Origin: Furcasterigmium furcatum
Taxonomy: Eukaryota > Ascomycota > Sordariomycetes > Glomerellales > Plectosphaerellaceae
Direction: 5' to 3'
NCBI GenBank assembly: GCA_001599815.1
Contig: BCIA01000001.1
Span: 1,988,934 to 2,052,933, forward strand
Length of the DNA: 64,000 bases
Shown here: piece after piece, positions 52,903-62,100 of the stretch
Numbering within the stretch: the stretch's first letter is position 1
How the letters are laid out: every line of letters begins with the position of its first letter
Notes under the pieces: generated by a model
Seen by the model: only the letters and a program-made list of their open reading frames with translations
What the model was told of the DNA's origin: nothing
The model's database searches: none
Made by a program: the position numbers and the translations under genes

Positions 52903-55866
52903 ATGAGGCGGAACCGTTCGGGCTCGTCGCCCTCCCCCTACCGGGCCCTGGCCCACCAGCAGAACGGCGGTAACGCCGCTGCCCACCAGGTCCCCGACTC
53001 CATATCTCTCATCAGGTCGTTCAACGTCGAGGCCAACCCGACAAGACCTGTGCGGCCCTCGCCGCTGACCGCATCTACCATCCGCGACATGCCCCTCGAC
53101 CTCCTCGACCGCATCCGTTCCTTTCCCTTGTTCCAGTCTGCCTCCGAGGACTTCCTGGCCGCCATCGGAAGCCACCTGCGGCCCCAGGTACATGCCGCGC
53201 AGGACCACATCCTGCACGAGGGAGACGATGCCAAGGCCATGTACTGGGTGGTGCGCGGCGTTGTCGCTGTCACGTCACGCGATGGCGAGGCCGTCTACGC
53301 CGAGCTCAAGGCCGGCTCCTTCTTCGGCGAGATTGGCGTGCTCATGGACGTGCCGCGGACAGCCTCCATCATCGCCCGCACAAAGTGCCTCCTGGTCGTC
53401 CTGAAGAAGGAGGACCTGCAGGCCGAACTACCCCATTACCCGGAAATGGAGCAGGCCATCCGCCAGGAAGCCGAGGAGCGCCTGAACCTTCTTAAGAAGA
53501 AGAGGAAAGAAGGCGGGCACACAGCCAGGTCGCCCCCGCCGACGACCAACGGGGCCCGCGAACCGGTACCGGGCGAGGTCTCTACCGGCGAGATCGGCGC
53601 CATCAGAGAGGGCGCCGTTGTCAACCACAAGAAGCGGAAGTCGCCCAGCCCTGGGGCAATCGAGGACCCTGCGGCCGGCAGCGCTCTCGGAAGTGGTTTC
53701 GTCAACGTGCGCAAGACCCTCAAGGAACTGCCCTTGTTTTCCACCCTGCCGGCTGATATCCTTCACTTCCTTGGCCTCAGCGCGCAGCCCAAGACCTTCT
53801 CCCCATTCACCGACATCATCCGCCAGGGCACTCCAGGCAACGACATCTTCTTCATTGTGAGAGGTGAGGCCGAGGTCATCCATGAGCAGCCCCATCAGGA
53901 AGAGGGTGTCCGGGGCATCTTCCGCGGTTCGTACGTACGTCCCAGGCTCAAGGCGGGCCAGTACTTTGGCGAGGTCGCCAGTCTCGGACTGTCAGCTGGT
54001 AGGACGGCTACGGTCCGGTCTATCACGACGGTCGAGTGTCTCATGATTGGAGGTGACGCGCTGGATGAGCTGTGGAGGCGATGCCCCCCAGCTATCAAGT
54101 CGCAGGTAGAGGAGACGGCACGTCTGCGATATCAAAAGCCGGATGAGGATGTCGAGATGGCCGACGCAGAATCTGGTGAAGGCCGAAGCAAATCAGACCC
54201 TCCGACGCCGACCACACCCAAGGCGCTGCCGCATGTCACATTCACGACACCGTCCAAGCCGACATCACCCACCAAAGACACCCGCGGTGAGACCATGCGC
54301 CCGCGGGACCCGGATCCGTTCCTGAGCGTCGACATGGAAAACATGAGGAATCGCCGGCGCAACTCCCTCGCGCCGCCCACGCCCCAGTCAGACATGTCAT
54401 CTCCCGGCGGGATTAACGGCAGGGCAGCACCGCCAGATCCCACGCCCATCCGCTTTGCCGTGCCCCAGTCACCGCCTGATGATGAGGCGCCTTCAAAACG
54501 GGCCAGGACACTCCCTCATCGACCTTACTCTCAGCACATCCCTGCGCTTTCCGACAAGGTGATCGTTGGCATCTTCAGGTTCCTCGACGTTGCCGAGCTG
54601 ATGCGACTGCGCCTGGTATCGCCGCATTGGCGTAAGCTGCTCGAGAAGGACCCCGGTGTCTGCTTGACGGCCGACCTCAGCCAGTACAACCGCAAGGTGA
54701 CGGACCAGGCCATCAAGACATCCATTGGACCATTTCTTGGGGAGCGCCCGGAGACGATCGACATCAGCAGCTGCTTTCACATCACCGATGAGGGCTTCAA
54801 GAGCTTGTGGGAAATGTGTGGAAAGAATGTTAAGCGGTGGAAGATGCGGTCCGTCTGGGATGTGTCGGCCAACCAGATTCTCGACATGAGCGAAAACGCC
54901 AAGCGCCTTGAAGAGGTCGACTGGAGCAATTGCCGCAAAGTTGGTGACAACCTTTTGGCGCGGGTTGTCGGCTGGGTCGTGCCCGAGCCGCCGCCACCGA
55001 TGCCCCAGAACAAACATGTTGTCATTTCGAGTTCGTCCTCCAAGGGCCGCCCCTCGAAGCAAGCCCCCAAGCCGGCCAATATGCCCAAGCCCGGTACGGT
55101 CATCGGGTGCCCGAAGCTGCAGATCTTGAACCTGTCATACTGCAAGCACATTACGGACCGGTCGATGGCCCATCTTGCTGCACATGCGTCGTCGCGTCTC
55201 CGATCTCTCTCCCTCACCCGCTGCACATCCATCACTGACGCCGGGTTCCAATCGTGGGCCCCCTTTCGTTTCTCGAACCTCACCCAGCTCTGCCTCGCGG
55301 ACTGCACATACCTGTCGGACAATGCGATAGTGGCTCTGGTCGGAGCTGCTAAGAACTTGATGCATCTCGACCTGTCGTTTTGCTGTGCGCTCTCGGACAC
55401 CTCAACCGAGGTTGTCGCCTTGGGCTTGCCGCTGCTGCGCGAGCTCCGTCTGGCCTTTTGCGGCAGCGCCGTCTCGGACGCCAGCCTGCAGTCTGTTGCG
55501 CTTCACCTGAACGACCTTCAGGGCATATCCGTGAGAGGCTGTGTGCGCGTGACCGGCGGTGGCGTCGAGAATCTTCTCGAGGGCTGCGGCAGGTTACGCT
55601 GGGTTGATGTCAGCCAGTGCCGTAACCTGGAGCCGTGGCTCCGTAGCGGCGGTGTCAGCCGTTGGGGGTTCGATGACCGAGGCGAGAGCGCCCTCCCATC
55701 GCCCATGTCACCGGACGAGGAAGCGCCTCTATCAAGGCCTCCGCCGCCCAGCAAGCGGTCCTCATCGAATCAGATGGGGCTGCCTGGCCGGACACTGAGC
55801 TTCAGGCGGCGCGCGAGGAAGCCGGTTCGCTTCATTGTGGAAAAGGGGGCCATCGGCCTCCGGTGA
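52903..55866 (+). CDS. Two cyclic-nucleotide-binding domains, F-box and leucine-rich repeats in one protein
   Basis: 987 aa from ATG 52903, single exon as seen. Order: Ser/Arg-rich start; cNMP-binding domain 1 about residues 75-170 with FGEIGVLMDVPRTAS (Arg152); a Lys-rich linker; domain 2 about 270-400 with FGEVASLGLSAGRTATV; disordered Pro/Ser stretch 415-540; F-box about 545-590 (ALSDKVIVGIFRFLDVAEL); then Amn1-like LRRs about 590-930 (ITDEGF, ITDRSM, ITDAGF, LSDNAI motifs); basic tail. Both phosphate-binding loops keep Gly, Glu and Arg, so nucleotide binding is plausible. The frame is open upstream with Pro/Lys-rich sequence and no ATG, so an upstream exon may be missing. Inferred role: a substrate receptor of an SCF ubiquitin ligase sensitive to cAMP. 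Confidence 0.82.
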   Translation: MRRNRSGSSPSPYRALAHQQNGGNAAAHQVPDSISLIRSFNVEANPTRPVRPSPLTASTIRDMPLDLLDRIRSFPLFQSASEDFLAAIGSHLRPQVHAAQDHILHEGDDAKAMYWVVRGVVAVTSRDGEAVYAELKAGSFFGEIGVLMDVPRTASIIARTKCLLVVLKKEDLQAELPHYPEMEQAIRQEAEERLNLLKKKRKEGGHTARSPPPTTNGAREPVPGEVSTGEIGAIREGAVVNHKKRKSPSPGAIEDPAAGSALGSGFVNVRKTLKELPLFSTLPADILHFLGLSAQPKTFSPFTDIIRQGTPGNDIFFIVRGEAEVIHEQPHQEEGVRGIFRGSYVRPRLKAGQYFGEVASLGLSAGRTATVRSITTVECLMIGGDALDELWRRCPPAIKSQVEETARLRYQKPDEDVEMADAESGEGRSKSDPPTPTTPKALPHVTFTTPSKPTSPTKDTRGETMRPRDPDPFLSVDMENMRNRRRNSLAPPTPQSDMSSPGGINGRAAPPDPTPIRFAVPQSPPDDEAPSKRARTLPHRPYSQHIPALSDKVIVGIFRFLDVAELMRLRLVSPHWRKLLEKDPGVCLTADLSQYNRKVTDQAIKTSIGPFLGERPETIDISSCFHITDEGFKSLWEMCGKNVKRWKMRSVWDVSANQILDMSENAKRLEEVDWSNCRKVGDNLLARVVGWVVPEPPPPMPQNKHVVISSSSSKGRPSKQAPKPANMPKPGTVIGCPKLQILNLSYCKHITDRSMAHLAAHASSRLRSLSLTRCTSITDAGFQSWAPFRFSNLTQLCLADCTYLSDNAIVALVGAAKNLMHLDLSFCCALSDTSTEVVALGLPLLRELRLAFCGSAVSDASLQSVALHLNDLQGISVRGCVRVTGGGVENLLEGCGRLRWVDVSQCRNLEPWLRSGGVSRWGFDDRGESALPSPMSPDEEAPLSRPPPPSKRSSSNQMGLPGRTLSFRRRARKPVRFIVEKGAIGLR

Positions 55867-55902
55867 TCTGTTACAATATTGCCATTTTCATGTACAGCCA
55901 TT

Positions 55903-55944
55903 TATCTCCAGGACACTATTTAACTATCTCCAGGACACTATTTA
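55903..55944. repeat. 22 bp-period duplication in 3' flank
   Basis: TATCTCCAGGACACTATTTA occurs at 55903-55922 and again at 55925-55944, in the likely 3' UTR of the cNMP-F-box gene. Confidence 0.85.
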
Positions 55945-56067
55945 CATCGGGCATATCACGGGTTGGTATCTACCAGGCGGGCGGCGGCGTGATAGACTGG
56001 TTACGGTTGCAGTTGATACCCTGTCCCTTCCTGGCCATGAATCAAAATTGTTATTTATGCTATCTGT

Positions 56068-56528
56068 TCAGATATCGATCTCGCTAGCCGGGCGTGCAAC
56101 GTTGGCGCGCCAGTGGTGCTTGTTCACGGGGTCCTTCTTGTAGAGGTTCAGCTCGAAGAACTTGTTGTGCTGGGTGCACTTGAAGTTTTTGTAGCTGAGG
56201 CTGTTAGCCGGGTTTTCTATTCGAAGGAAAGCACTTACGAGTTGACTTTGCTGAAGTTGGCGTTGATCAAGTCGCGCTCCTGGACCTCGACGAAGTTGTT
56301 GGAGGAGGGGTCCGGGGCGAGGTATCTCTTGGCCTCGACAGGCCCAAAGTTGACCTGGCGGACCATTTGGATGACATATGTGTCCTCGTCGAGGGTGGTC
56401 TCCCCCTGAGGAGGAGCGGACTCCTGAGGATAGGCAGCCCAAGCCATGAACCTGGTGAACTTTGAGTCATGTTCGGTACGGATGGGACGGTACGGCTGGA
56501 GGCCGTTGCAACAGAGGAGGGCAGACAT
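56068..56528 (-). CDS. Hypothetical 138-residue protein
   Basis: Exons 56528-56239 and 56194-56068; 44 bp intron with GTAAGT donor, CTAAC branch and CTCAG acceptor; 138 aa. No signal peptide or membrane helix. Short Cys pair at residues 6-7, then a polar sequence with Tyr/Pro and a C-terminal half rich in Asn, Lys and Phe (KCTQHNKFFELNLYKKDP). No domain recognised. An ATG at 56552 would add eight residues. A TATA-like ATAAATAG at about 56603-56596 lies 68-75 bases upstream, so expression from a short leader is likely. Confidence 0.65.
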
Positions 56529-56595
56529 AGTGGCGGTGGTATGATGGCACATAGCCTGGTGGGCATCACTGGCCCCGATGTGTCCTTCATCATGT

Positions 56596-56603
56596 CTATT
56601 TAT
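56596..56603 (-). promoter_or_regulatory. TATA-like box of the 138-residue gene
   Basis: ATAAATAG on the minus strand at a normal distance upstream of ATG 56528. Confidence 0.4.
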
Positions 56604-56978
56604 GTTCATTTGGTACTCGGCTTGGACTGACTGACTGCCCTTGATCATCCTCCCACTGCTTGAGAGACGCCAACGTCTATGGATCTCGAGATGCCTCTCC
56701 ACACCAAGCCAAAGGGTTTGAGGCCTAGCGCCGATTTCTCTTCTCATGGTTGGTCTGATGCCGGCAATGCAGAATGTCTGAGGCCTAGTGCCGTGAGGTC
56801 ACCAATGATTCGCCATGGTGTCGGGTTATGCAGACGCCTCCTGACTGACCGACCTCCCAACTCGACAAGCCCTCGAGCCAGGTGAGGAAATGACAAGGAA
56901 AATCACGTTGACCAAGCGGCTCAGGCAGGATACCCGCGGTGTGCTGAGGTAGAAGCTTGTTCGGTGAGCTCCTCGGGC

Positions 56979-56988
56979 TATATAAGGC
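56979..56988 (+). promoter_or_regulatory. TATA box of the C2H2 gene
   Basis: CTATATAAGG on the plus strand. No ATG occurs between it and 57290. Confidence 0.5.
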
Positions 56989-57289
56989 GAGTCCAAACCC
57001 CTTCGACTTCAACCAATTTCTTCCTCTCCACGGCACCCTGGAGGTCCAAGCCGCAGTCACTCCTTCTTGCTGATTTGACCTTCTTCGCCATTGTTTGACC
57101 ACCTCAAGAAGCCATTCTTTTCTCCTGCTGCCTCCTTCTGGCCAACTCCTAGCAGAGCAGCGTCCCACCCACCCTAGCCTCCTCCTCAGGGGCCTCACAT
57201 CCCTCCAAGCAGAGAAGCCGGTAAGCCAAGAGAACAAGAAGCTCAAAACTTTCGGTGTATCGACCCTTCTTGGCTTTGTGCGGGCAGTG

Positions 57290-57741
57290 ATGGCCCGTTG
57301 CCCGAGTATGACTGGGACGGTGGCAATACCGTCGGCGCTGCATCTGCTGGCCAGAGCGCGGGAGAGACGTTGGCTTTACCGACAAGCGATGGCGATACAA
57401 TACAGCAACCACTACACTCACTTGAACCGCAACAAGGACAATCGCAACATCAACAGCACCGAGACGTGCAATCACCACACCCCGCAGCCGGGTCGCTGGC
57501 CGGCCGGCAGACGCACACTCAGACGCACACCTGTCAATTTTGTCAAAAGACTTTTAAAGGCTCGAGGGAACGCCAACGCCACGAAGACGAGCAACACCGC
57601 CGCCGAGGCGAGTGGTTCTGCTCCTGGCCTGGGTGTAAAAGATCGAAGGGGTTCCCGAGAGATGGTAATTGCGCGAGGCACATGCGTACGCAGCACCCAG
57701 GGTTCGGAGGTCAACCGGTTTTCCGTCTCAGAAGAGAATGA
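57290..57741 (+). CDS. C2H2 zinc-finger protein, 5' end unresolved
   Basis: The open frame 57298-57741 ends with two zinc fingers: CQFC..H..H and FCSWPGC..H..H, preceded by a Gln/His-rich region, typical of a DNA-binding protein. That frame has no ATG back to its upstream stop near 57177. The first ATG after the TATA box is 57290, in another frame. One model that joins them is exon 57290-57319, intron 57320-57456 (GTGGCA donor, CAACAG acceptor), exon 57457-57741 (104 aa); the donor is weak. A 5' leader intron 57221-57287 (GTAAGC donor, GGCAG acceptor) also fits. An assembly frameshift is another possibility. The gene is convergent with the photolyase gene, 81 bp apart. Confidence 0.5.
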
Positions 57742-57822
57742 TTCCTTCTCGGTAGCAATACACAGGCCGATCTTGTCCATCTTGTCATCGACTACCAGTG
57801 ACGTTCCCGTGCCGTGCATCGC

Positions 57823-59733
57823 TCACAGGTCATCCCGGCTCAGACCCCTCTTGTACTCGGCGAGCGCCCGCTCCCGGCAGCCCTTGTGCTCGACGATCGG
57901 CTTCGGGTAGCCGTTCTTCTTCGCCACGTCTCCGGCGCCCCGCGCGTACGGTTCGTGGATGGCCTTGCCCTGGACCTTGGCCAGCTCCGGCACCCACTTG
58001 CGGATGTACTCGCCGTCGGGGTCGAACTTCTCGCTCTGCAGGAGCGGGTTGAAGATGCGGAAGTACGGCTGCGGGTCGACGCCGACGCTGGCGCTGAAGC
58101 CCCAGCCGCCGTTGTTGGACGCGAAGTCGCCGTCGACCAGGCTCTCCATGAAGTAGCGCTCGCCCATGCGCCAGTCGAGGAGGAGGTCCTTGGCGAGGAA
58201 CGAGGCGACGATCATGCGGCACCGGTTGTGCATCCAGCCCACGTGCCGCATCTGGCGCATCGCGGCGTCGACGATCGGGAAGCCCGTCTTGCCCTGCTTC
58301 CAGGCCTCGAAGTCGGTCTCCGAGTAGGACCACTCGATGTTGGCGTACTCGGGCTTGAAGGGCTTGTTCATACTGGGCACGGAATGAGATTTTCGGGGGT
58401 CTTCAAGGGGGGGGATGGAAGAGACTTACCAGACATAGGGCCAGTTGACGAGGACGTGCTTGTAGAAATCCCGCCAGGCCACCTCGCTGATCCACGTCTG
58501 GATCCCGTCGTCGCCGCCGTCCAGCTTCTTGGTCTTGTTGTGGTCGCGCGCCGTGCGCACGCAGATCCTCGCGCTGATGGTGCCGCTGGCCAGGTGCACC
58601 GAGAGGGAGGACGTGCCGTTGTCCGAGGGGATGTTGCGCTTGGCGGCGTACGAGCCGATCCTCTCCTCGCAGAACTTGTGCAGCCGGTCGCGGGCCTCGT
58701 GCTCGCCCGCGGGGAAGAGCGAGCGGTTCCGCTTCTTCTGCTCGCCGGTGAGGGTCTTGCCCTTGACGTCCTCGGGGATCTCGCTTTCGAAGAGGGCTGA
58801 GAGGCTGGACCTGGCGCCGCTTGGATTCTTGTGCGGCTGGTCGTAGAGCTCGAGGAGGTCGGGGTTCAGGTGAACGTGGCGCACCCACGCCCGGTACCAC
58901 GGCGTGTAGACGGCGTATTGCCTGCCTGCGCCGCTCTGCAGCTCGCCTGGGGCGACGACGCATGTATCGTGGACGACTTCGAATGAGCGCTCCTTGTCGG
59001 CGAGCATCCTCACGAGCTTCGCCTCGCGCCGTAGCTCGTCCACCTCGTACTCCATGTTCGTGTACATGTGGCTCGCGCCCCATTCTTCCAACAGCTCGGC
59101 GATGCGGCCTGGGATCCTTTTCCTGTCGTCTACCGTCTCTACATAGAGGGGGATATCCAGCTTGGCCAGATCTTTGCGCAGGACCTGGAGGGACCGCAGG
59201 ATGAAGTCGACGCGTACGGGGGCCGTGAGATGCGCCTCGAAATCCTCGGGGCTGACGATGTACATGGTGATGAGAGGGACACCCGCCTCTTTGGCCTTGT
59301 CACTGGCGAGGCGGAGGGACCTGTTGTCCGCTGTCCGTAGGTCTGTCTTGAACCAGTGCACCACTGCGCGCTCCACCTTGACCTTCTTCCTGGCAGCCGA
59401 GGTCTCCGTCTGGGCCTCGTGAAGGGTTTCGCTGGGCCGTTGAATCTCCCCCTCGTTGTATGCGCGGGCGCGCTCGTTGCTCATCTCATGCGGGTAATAC
59501 TTGCGCAGCACGACGCCGCTGTCCTCTGCCTCCTTGTGGAAGGGATGCGGCTCGCGGAGGGGATCTCTGGCCCTTTTGCGGGCGCTGCCGCTGGGCTCTG
59601 TCGCATTCTGGCGCTTCTGTCCTCGCTTCTCGGCTTTTTGGGCTGGCATGGTTGTGAATTGATATCGGGATGCGCGGACTCGTCGTGGTGGTTGAAGACG
59701 AATTCTCACAAAGGGGCAGAGTCGAGGAAACAT
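57823..59733 (-). CDS. PHR1: CPD photolyase (deoxyribodipyrimidine photolyase)
   Basis: Exons 59733-58430 and 58372-57823; 57 bp intron; 617 aa. Light-driven repair of cyclobutane pyrimidine dimers. N-terminal antenna-binding alpha/beta domain (VVHWFKTDLRTADN), then the FAD domain with the ISEVAWRDFYKHVLVNWP, GKTGFPIVDAAMRQM, GWMHNRCRMIVASFLAKDLL, DWRMGERYFM and DGDFASNNGGWGFSASVG motifs of fungal class I enzymes. Two ATG start the same frame: 59733, whose first 28 residues (MFPRLCPFVRIRLQ..) are basic like a mitochondrial leader, and 59649 (MPAQKAEKRGQK..), followed by Lys/Arg-rich nuclear-type sequence. It is divergent from Cactin with 374 bp between starts. Confidence 0.95.
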
Positions 59734-60107
59734 GGGAGGTGGGAGAGACGGGAAGAGAGAGCCCTCAATGTTGGTACGCGTTTCATTTCTTTTTTCTACG
59801 CCTGGTACCTGCTAGTACGCCAGGCCTTGTCCACCGCCATCGCGTCGGATCGCTGGCGCACGCGTTCCCGTTCAATCATCCGATTGTCGTGGACGTCATC
59901 AGCTCCCGGCGATCGGTGAGGTCAGTTCGGCGGACCAGAGATCGATCTCGGCCGCGGATCAGCTTAAGCGACGTTTAGCGCTGGGCCTTATTTAGTGGGG
60001 GCATCACGTGGTGATACAGAATCGTCCCGGGGGGCGATAAGGCAGCCGTCGCAGAAAGTTGGAACAGGAACAACTACCAAACCAGACAACAACGACATCA
60101 CGACAAG
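59734..60107. promoter_or_regulatory. Divergent promoter region, photolyase / Cactin
   Basis: 374 bp between start codons; no gene fits inside. No clear TATA box. Confidence 0.5.
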
Positions 60108-61652
60108 ATGGACCCCGGACGAAGAGCCATGCTGCAGTCGGGCAGGCCGTCGCCTGGAAGGGACATTACGGCGCCCAGGCGTGATAACAACAATCGCATC
60201 TCCAAGCCTTCGAACCCCCCGCCATCCGCGCGACCGCGACAAGCCGTCAATTCAGCGTCGTACATGTCGCAGGACGAGCAGGCCCGCCAGTTCGTTGCCG
60301 ACGAGGACAAGTTCGTCCTCAAGCAGTCCAAGAAGAAGGCCGACATTCGCGTCCGAGAAGGCCGCGCCAAACCTGTCGACCTACTTGCCTTCAACCTCCG
60401 GTTCATCGACGCAGACCGCGATGTTTTCGACGACGAAGCAGCCGACACCCGCATCGCCGTCCCCTCCCCCGAGAAGGTTCTCCAGGATCTCGATGAGACA
60501 CAGCTGCGCGACCTCGAAGCGGAGATCACATCATACCATACCCTCGAGTCGAACGCACGGAACCGGGAGTACTGGCAGTCCCTGAAGATCATATGTGCCG
60601 ACAGGCGGAAGAAGCTCCAGCCCTCGGGGCCTGACGGGCGCGTTGTCAGCACGGTGTCTGCCGATGTCGACAAGATCCTCAGCCCGAAGACGTACGAGCA
60701 GCTGGAAGCCCTCGAGAAGCAGGTCAAGGCCAAGCTCTCGTCCGACGAGGATATCGATGCAGACTACTGGGAGCAGCTGCTGAGCAGCTTGCTGGTGTGG
60801 AAGGCGAAAGCCAAGCTCAAGAAGGTGTGGGAGGCGATACAAGCAAGCCGAGACACAGCGCAGCCGTCCGCTGACGGCTCAAATCCGGAGAGCGACACTG
60901 CCATCGCCAGCACTGCTCCTACTACTACGGCGGTTGCCCAGACGGCCCGTGCTGCTCCATCACAGCTCAGCTCGGCGCCGGGTAGTTCACGCTTCGCTCA
61001 AGTGGAGCAGGAAGACTTTTCCCAGGCAACCAAGGCCCTCTACGAGCGCGAGGTGGCGCGCGGCATCAGCGAGAACGAGGAGGTCTTCGCCGCGGAAGAG
61101 GCCGTGCCGACGGGTTCGAAGCCGCAGTGGGCGGACAAGTACCGGCCGCGGAAGCCGCGGTACTTCAACCGGGTGCAGATGGGCTACGAGTGGAACAAGT
61201 ACAACCAGACGCACTACGACCACGACAACCCTCCGCCCAAGGTGGTGCAGGGGTACAAGTTCAACATCTTCTACCCGGAGCTCATCGACAAGACCAAGGC
61301 GCCGACGTTCAAGATCATCCGCGAGCACGGCCGTAAGAAGGGCGAGTCCTTCGCGCCGGCGGGCGAGGAGGACACGTGCCTGATCCGGTTCATCGCGGGG
61401 CCGCCGTACGAGGATATCGCGTTCCGCATCGTGGATCGCGAGTGGGACTACAGCGCGAAGAAGGACAGGGGGTTCAAGAGCTCGTTTGACAAGGTATGTC
61501 TGGGTTGTCGTCGTTGCTTCGGGACTCGGGCTGACATCTCGCGTGACAGGGTATCCTCCAGCTGCATTTCCAGTTCAAGAAGGTGAGTGAATGCCTGCCC
61601 TGTAGCTCTCAGACACACGCTGACCTTGGTGTAGATCTACTATCGGAAGTAG
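60108..61652 (+). CDS. Cactin, splicing-associated protein
   Basis: Exons 60108-61493, 61550-61582, 61635-61652; introns 56 and 52 bp; 478 aa. Cactin is a nuclear, spliceosome-associated protein found from fission yeast to man; in animals it also affects Cactus/NF-kB signalling. Here: the mid domain (DEQARQFVADEDKFVL..KADIRVREGRAKPVDLLAFNL) and the very conserved C-terminal domain (KPRYFNRVQMGYEWNKYNQ, NPPPKVVQGYKFNIFYPEL, GEEDTCLIRFIAGPPYEDI, REWDYSAKKDRGFKSSFDK). The last exons are tiny: 33 bases coding GILQLHFQFKK and 18 coding IYYRK plus the stop. The N-terminal RS-rich region of animal forms is absent. Confidence 0.95.
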
Positions 61653-62100
61653 GCGGCCTGTTGGACTTGCCGCCCGGGGTGGACGATTATTGCAATGGCT
61701 GCTTCAGAGGTGGATGCCTGCCGAAGTCAACTCACACTTGCCCGACAGCTGTGTTGTTGGGATACAAATGGGCATTGGCCGAAAGACGTGCCAGCGAGTA
61801 CAGATTCACGACAGAGACCAGCGCTCCTGGAAATATGTATACCATGGTTGATTCGGAGGTATATGGAGCGCTGGACAGGCTGTAGACCAACGTCGGGGTT
61901 GGCATGACGAATCGTCAGAGAGCAGACGTATCGTGCGAATAGAGCTCTTGTTTCTGTCGGGTATCCCCGTCCTCTCCCCGTGAGGTCCACGGGTCTATTC
62001 ACAGCTATGCTGCTTATGGGCCGCGCCAACGTGTCTGGAGGCCGCATACTTGGCCATGTCGATGCTATTCAGGAGCTCCAGATTGAATGACACCTCGCGA
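61653..62100. other. Intergenic, 3' flanks of Cactin and the second Zn2Cys6 gene
   Basis: Convergent gene ends; no supported frame. Confidence 0.5.

Larger units (their letters stand above)
56529..57289. other. Intergenic, two divergent promoters
   Basis: Between the 138-residue gene and the C2H2 gene. Contains a pair of similar elements GAGGCCTAG.GCCG at about 56719 and 56779. Confidence 0.45.
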
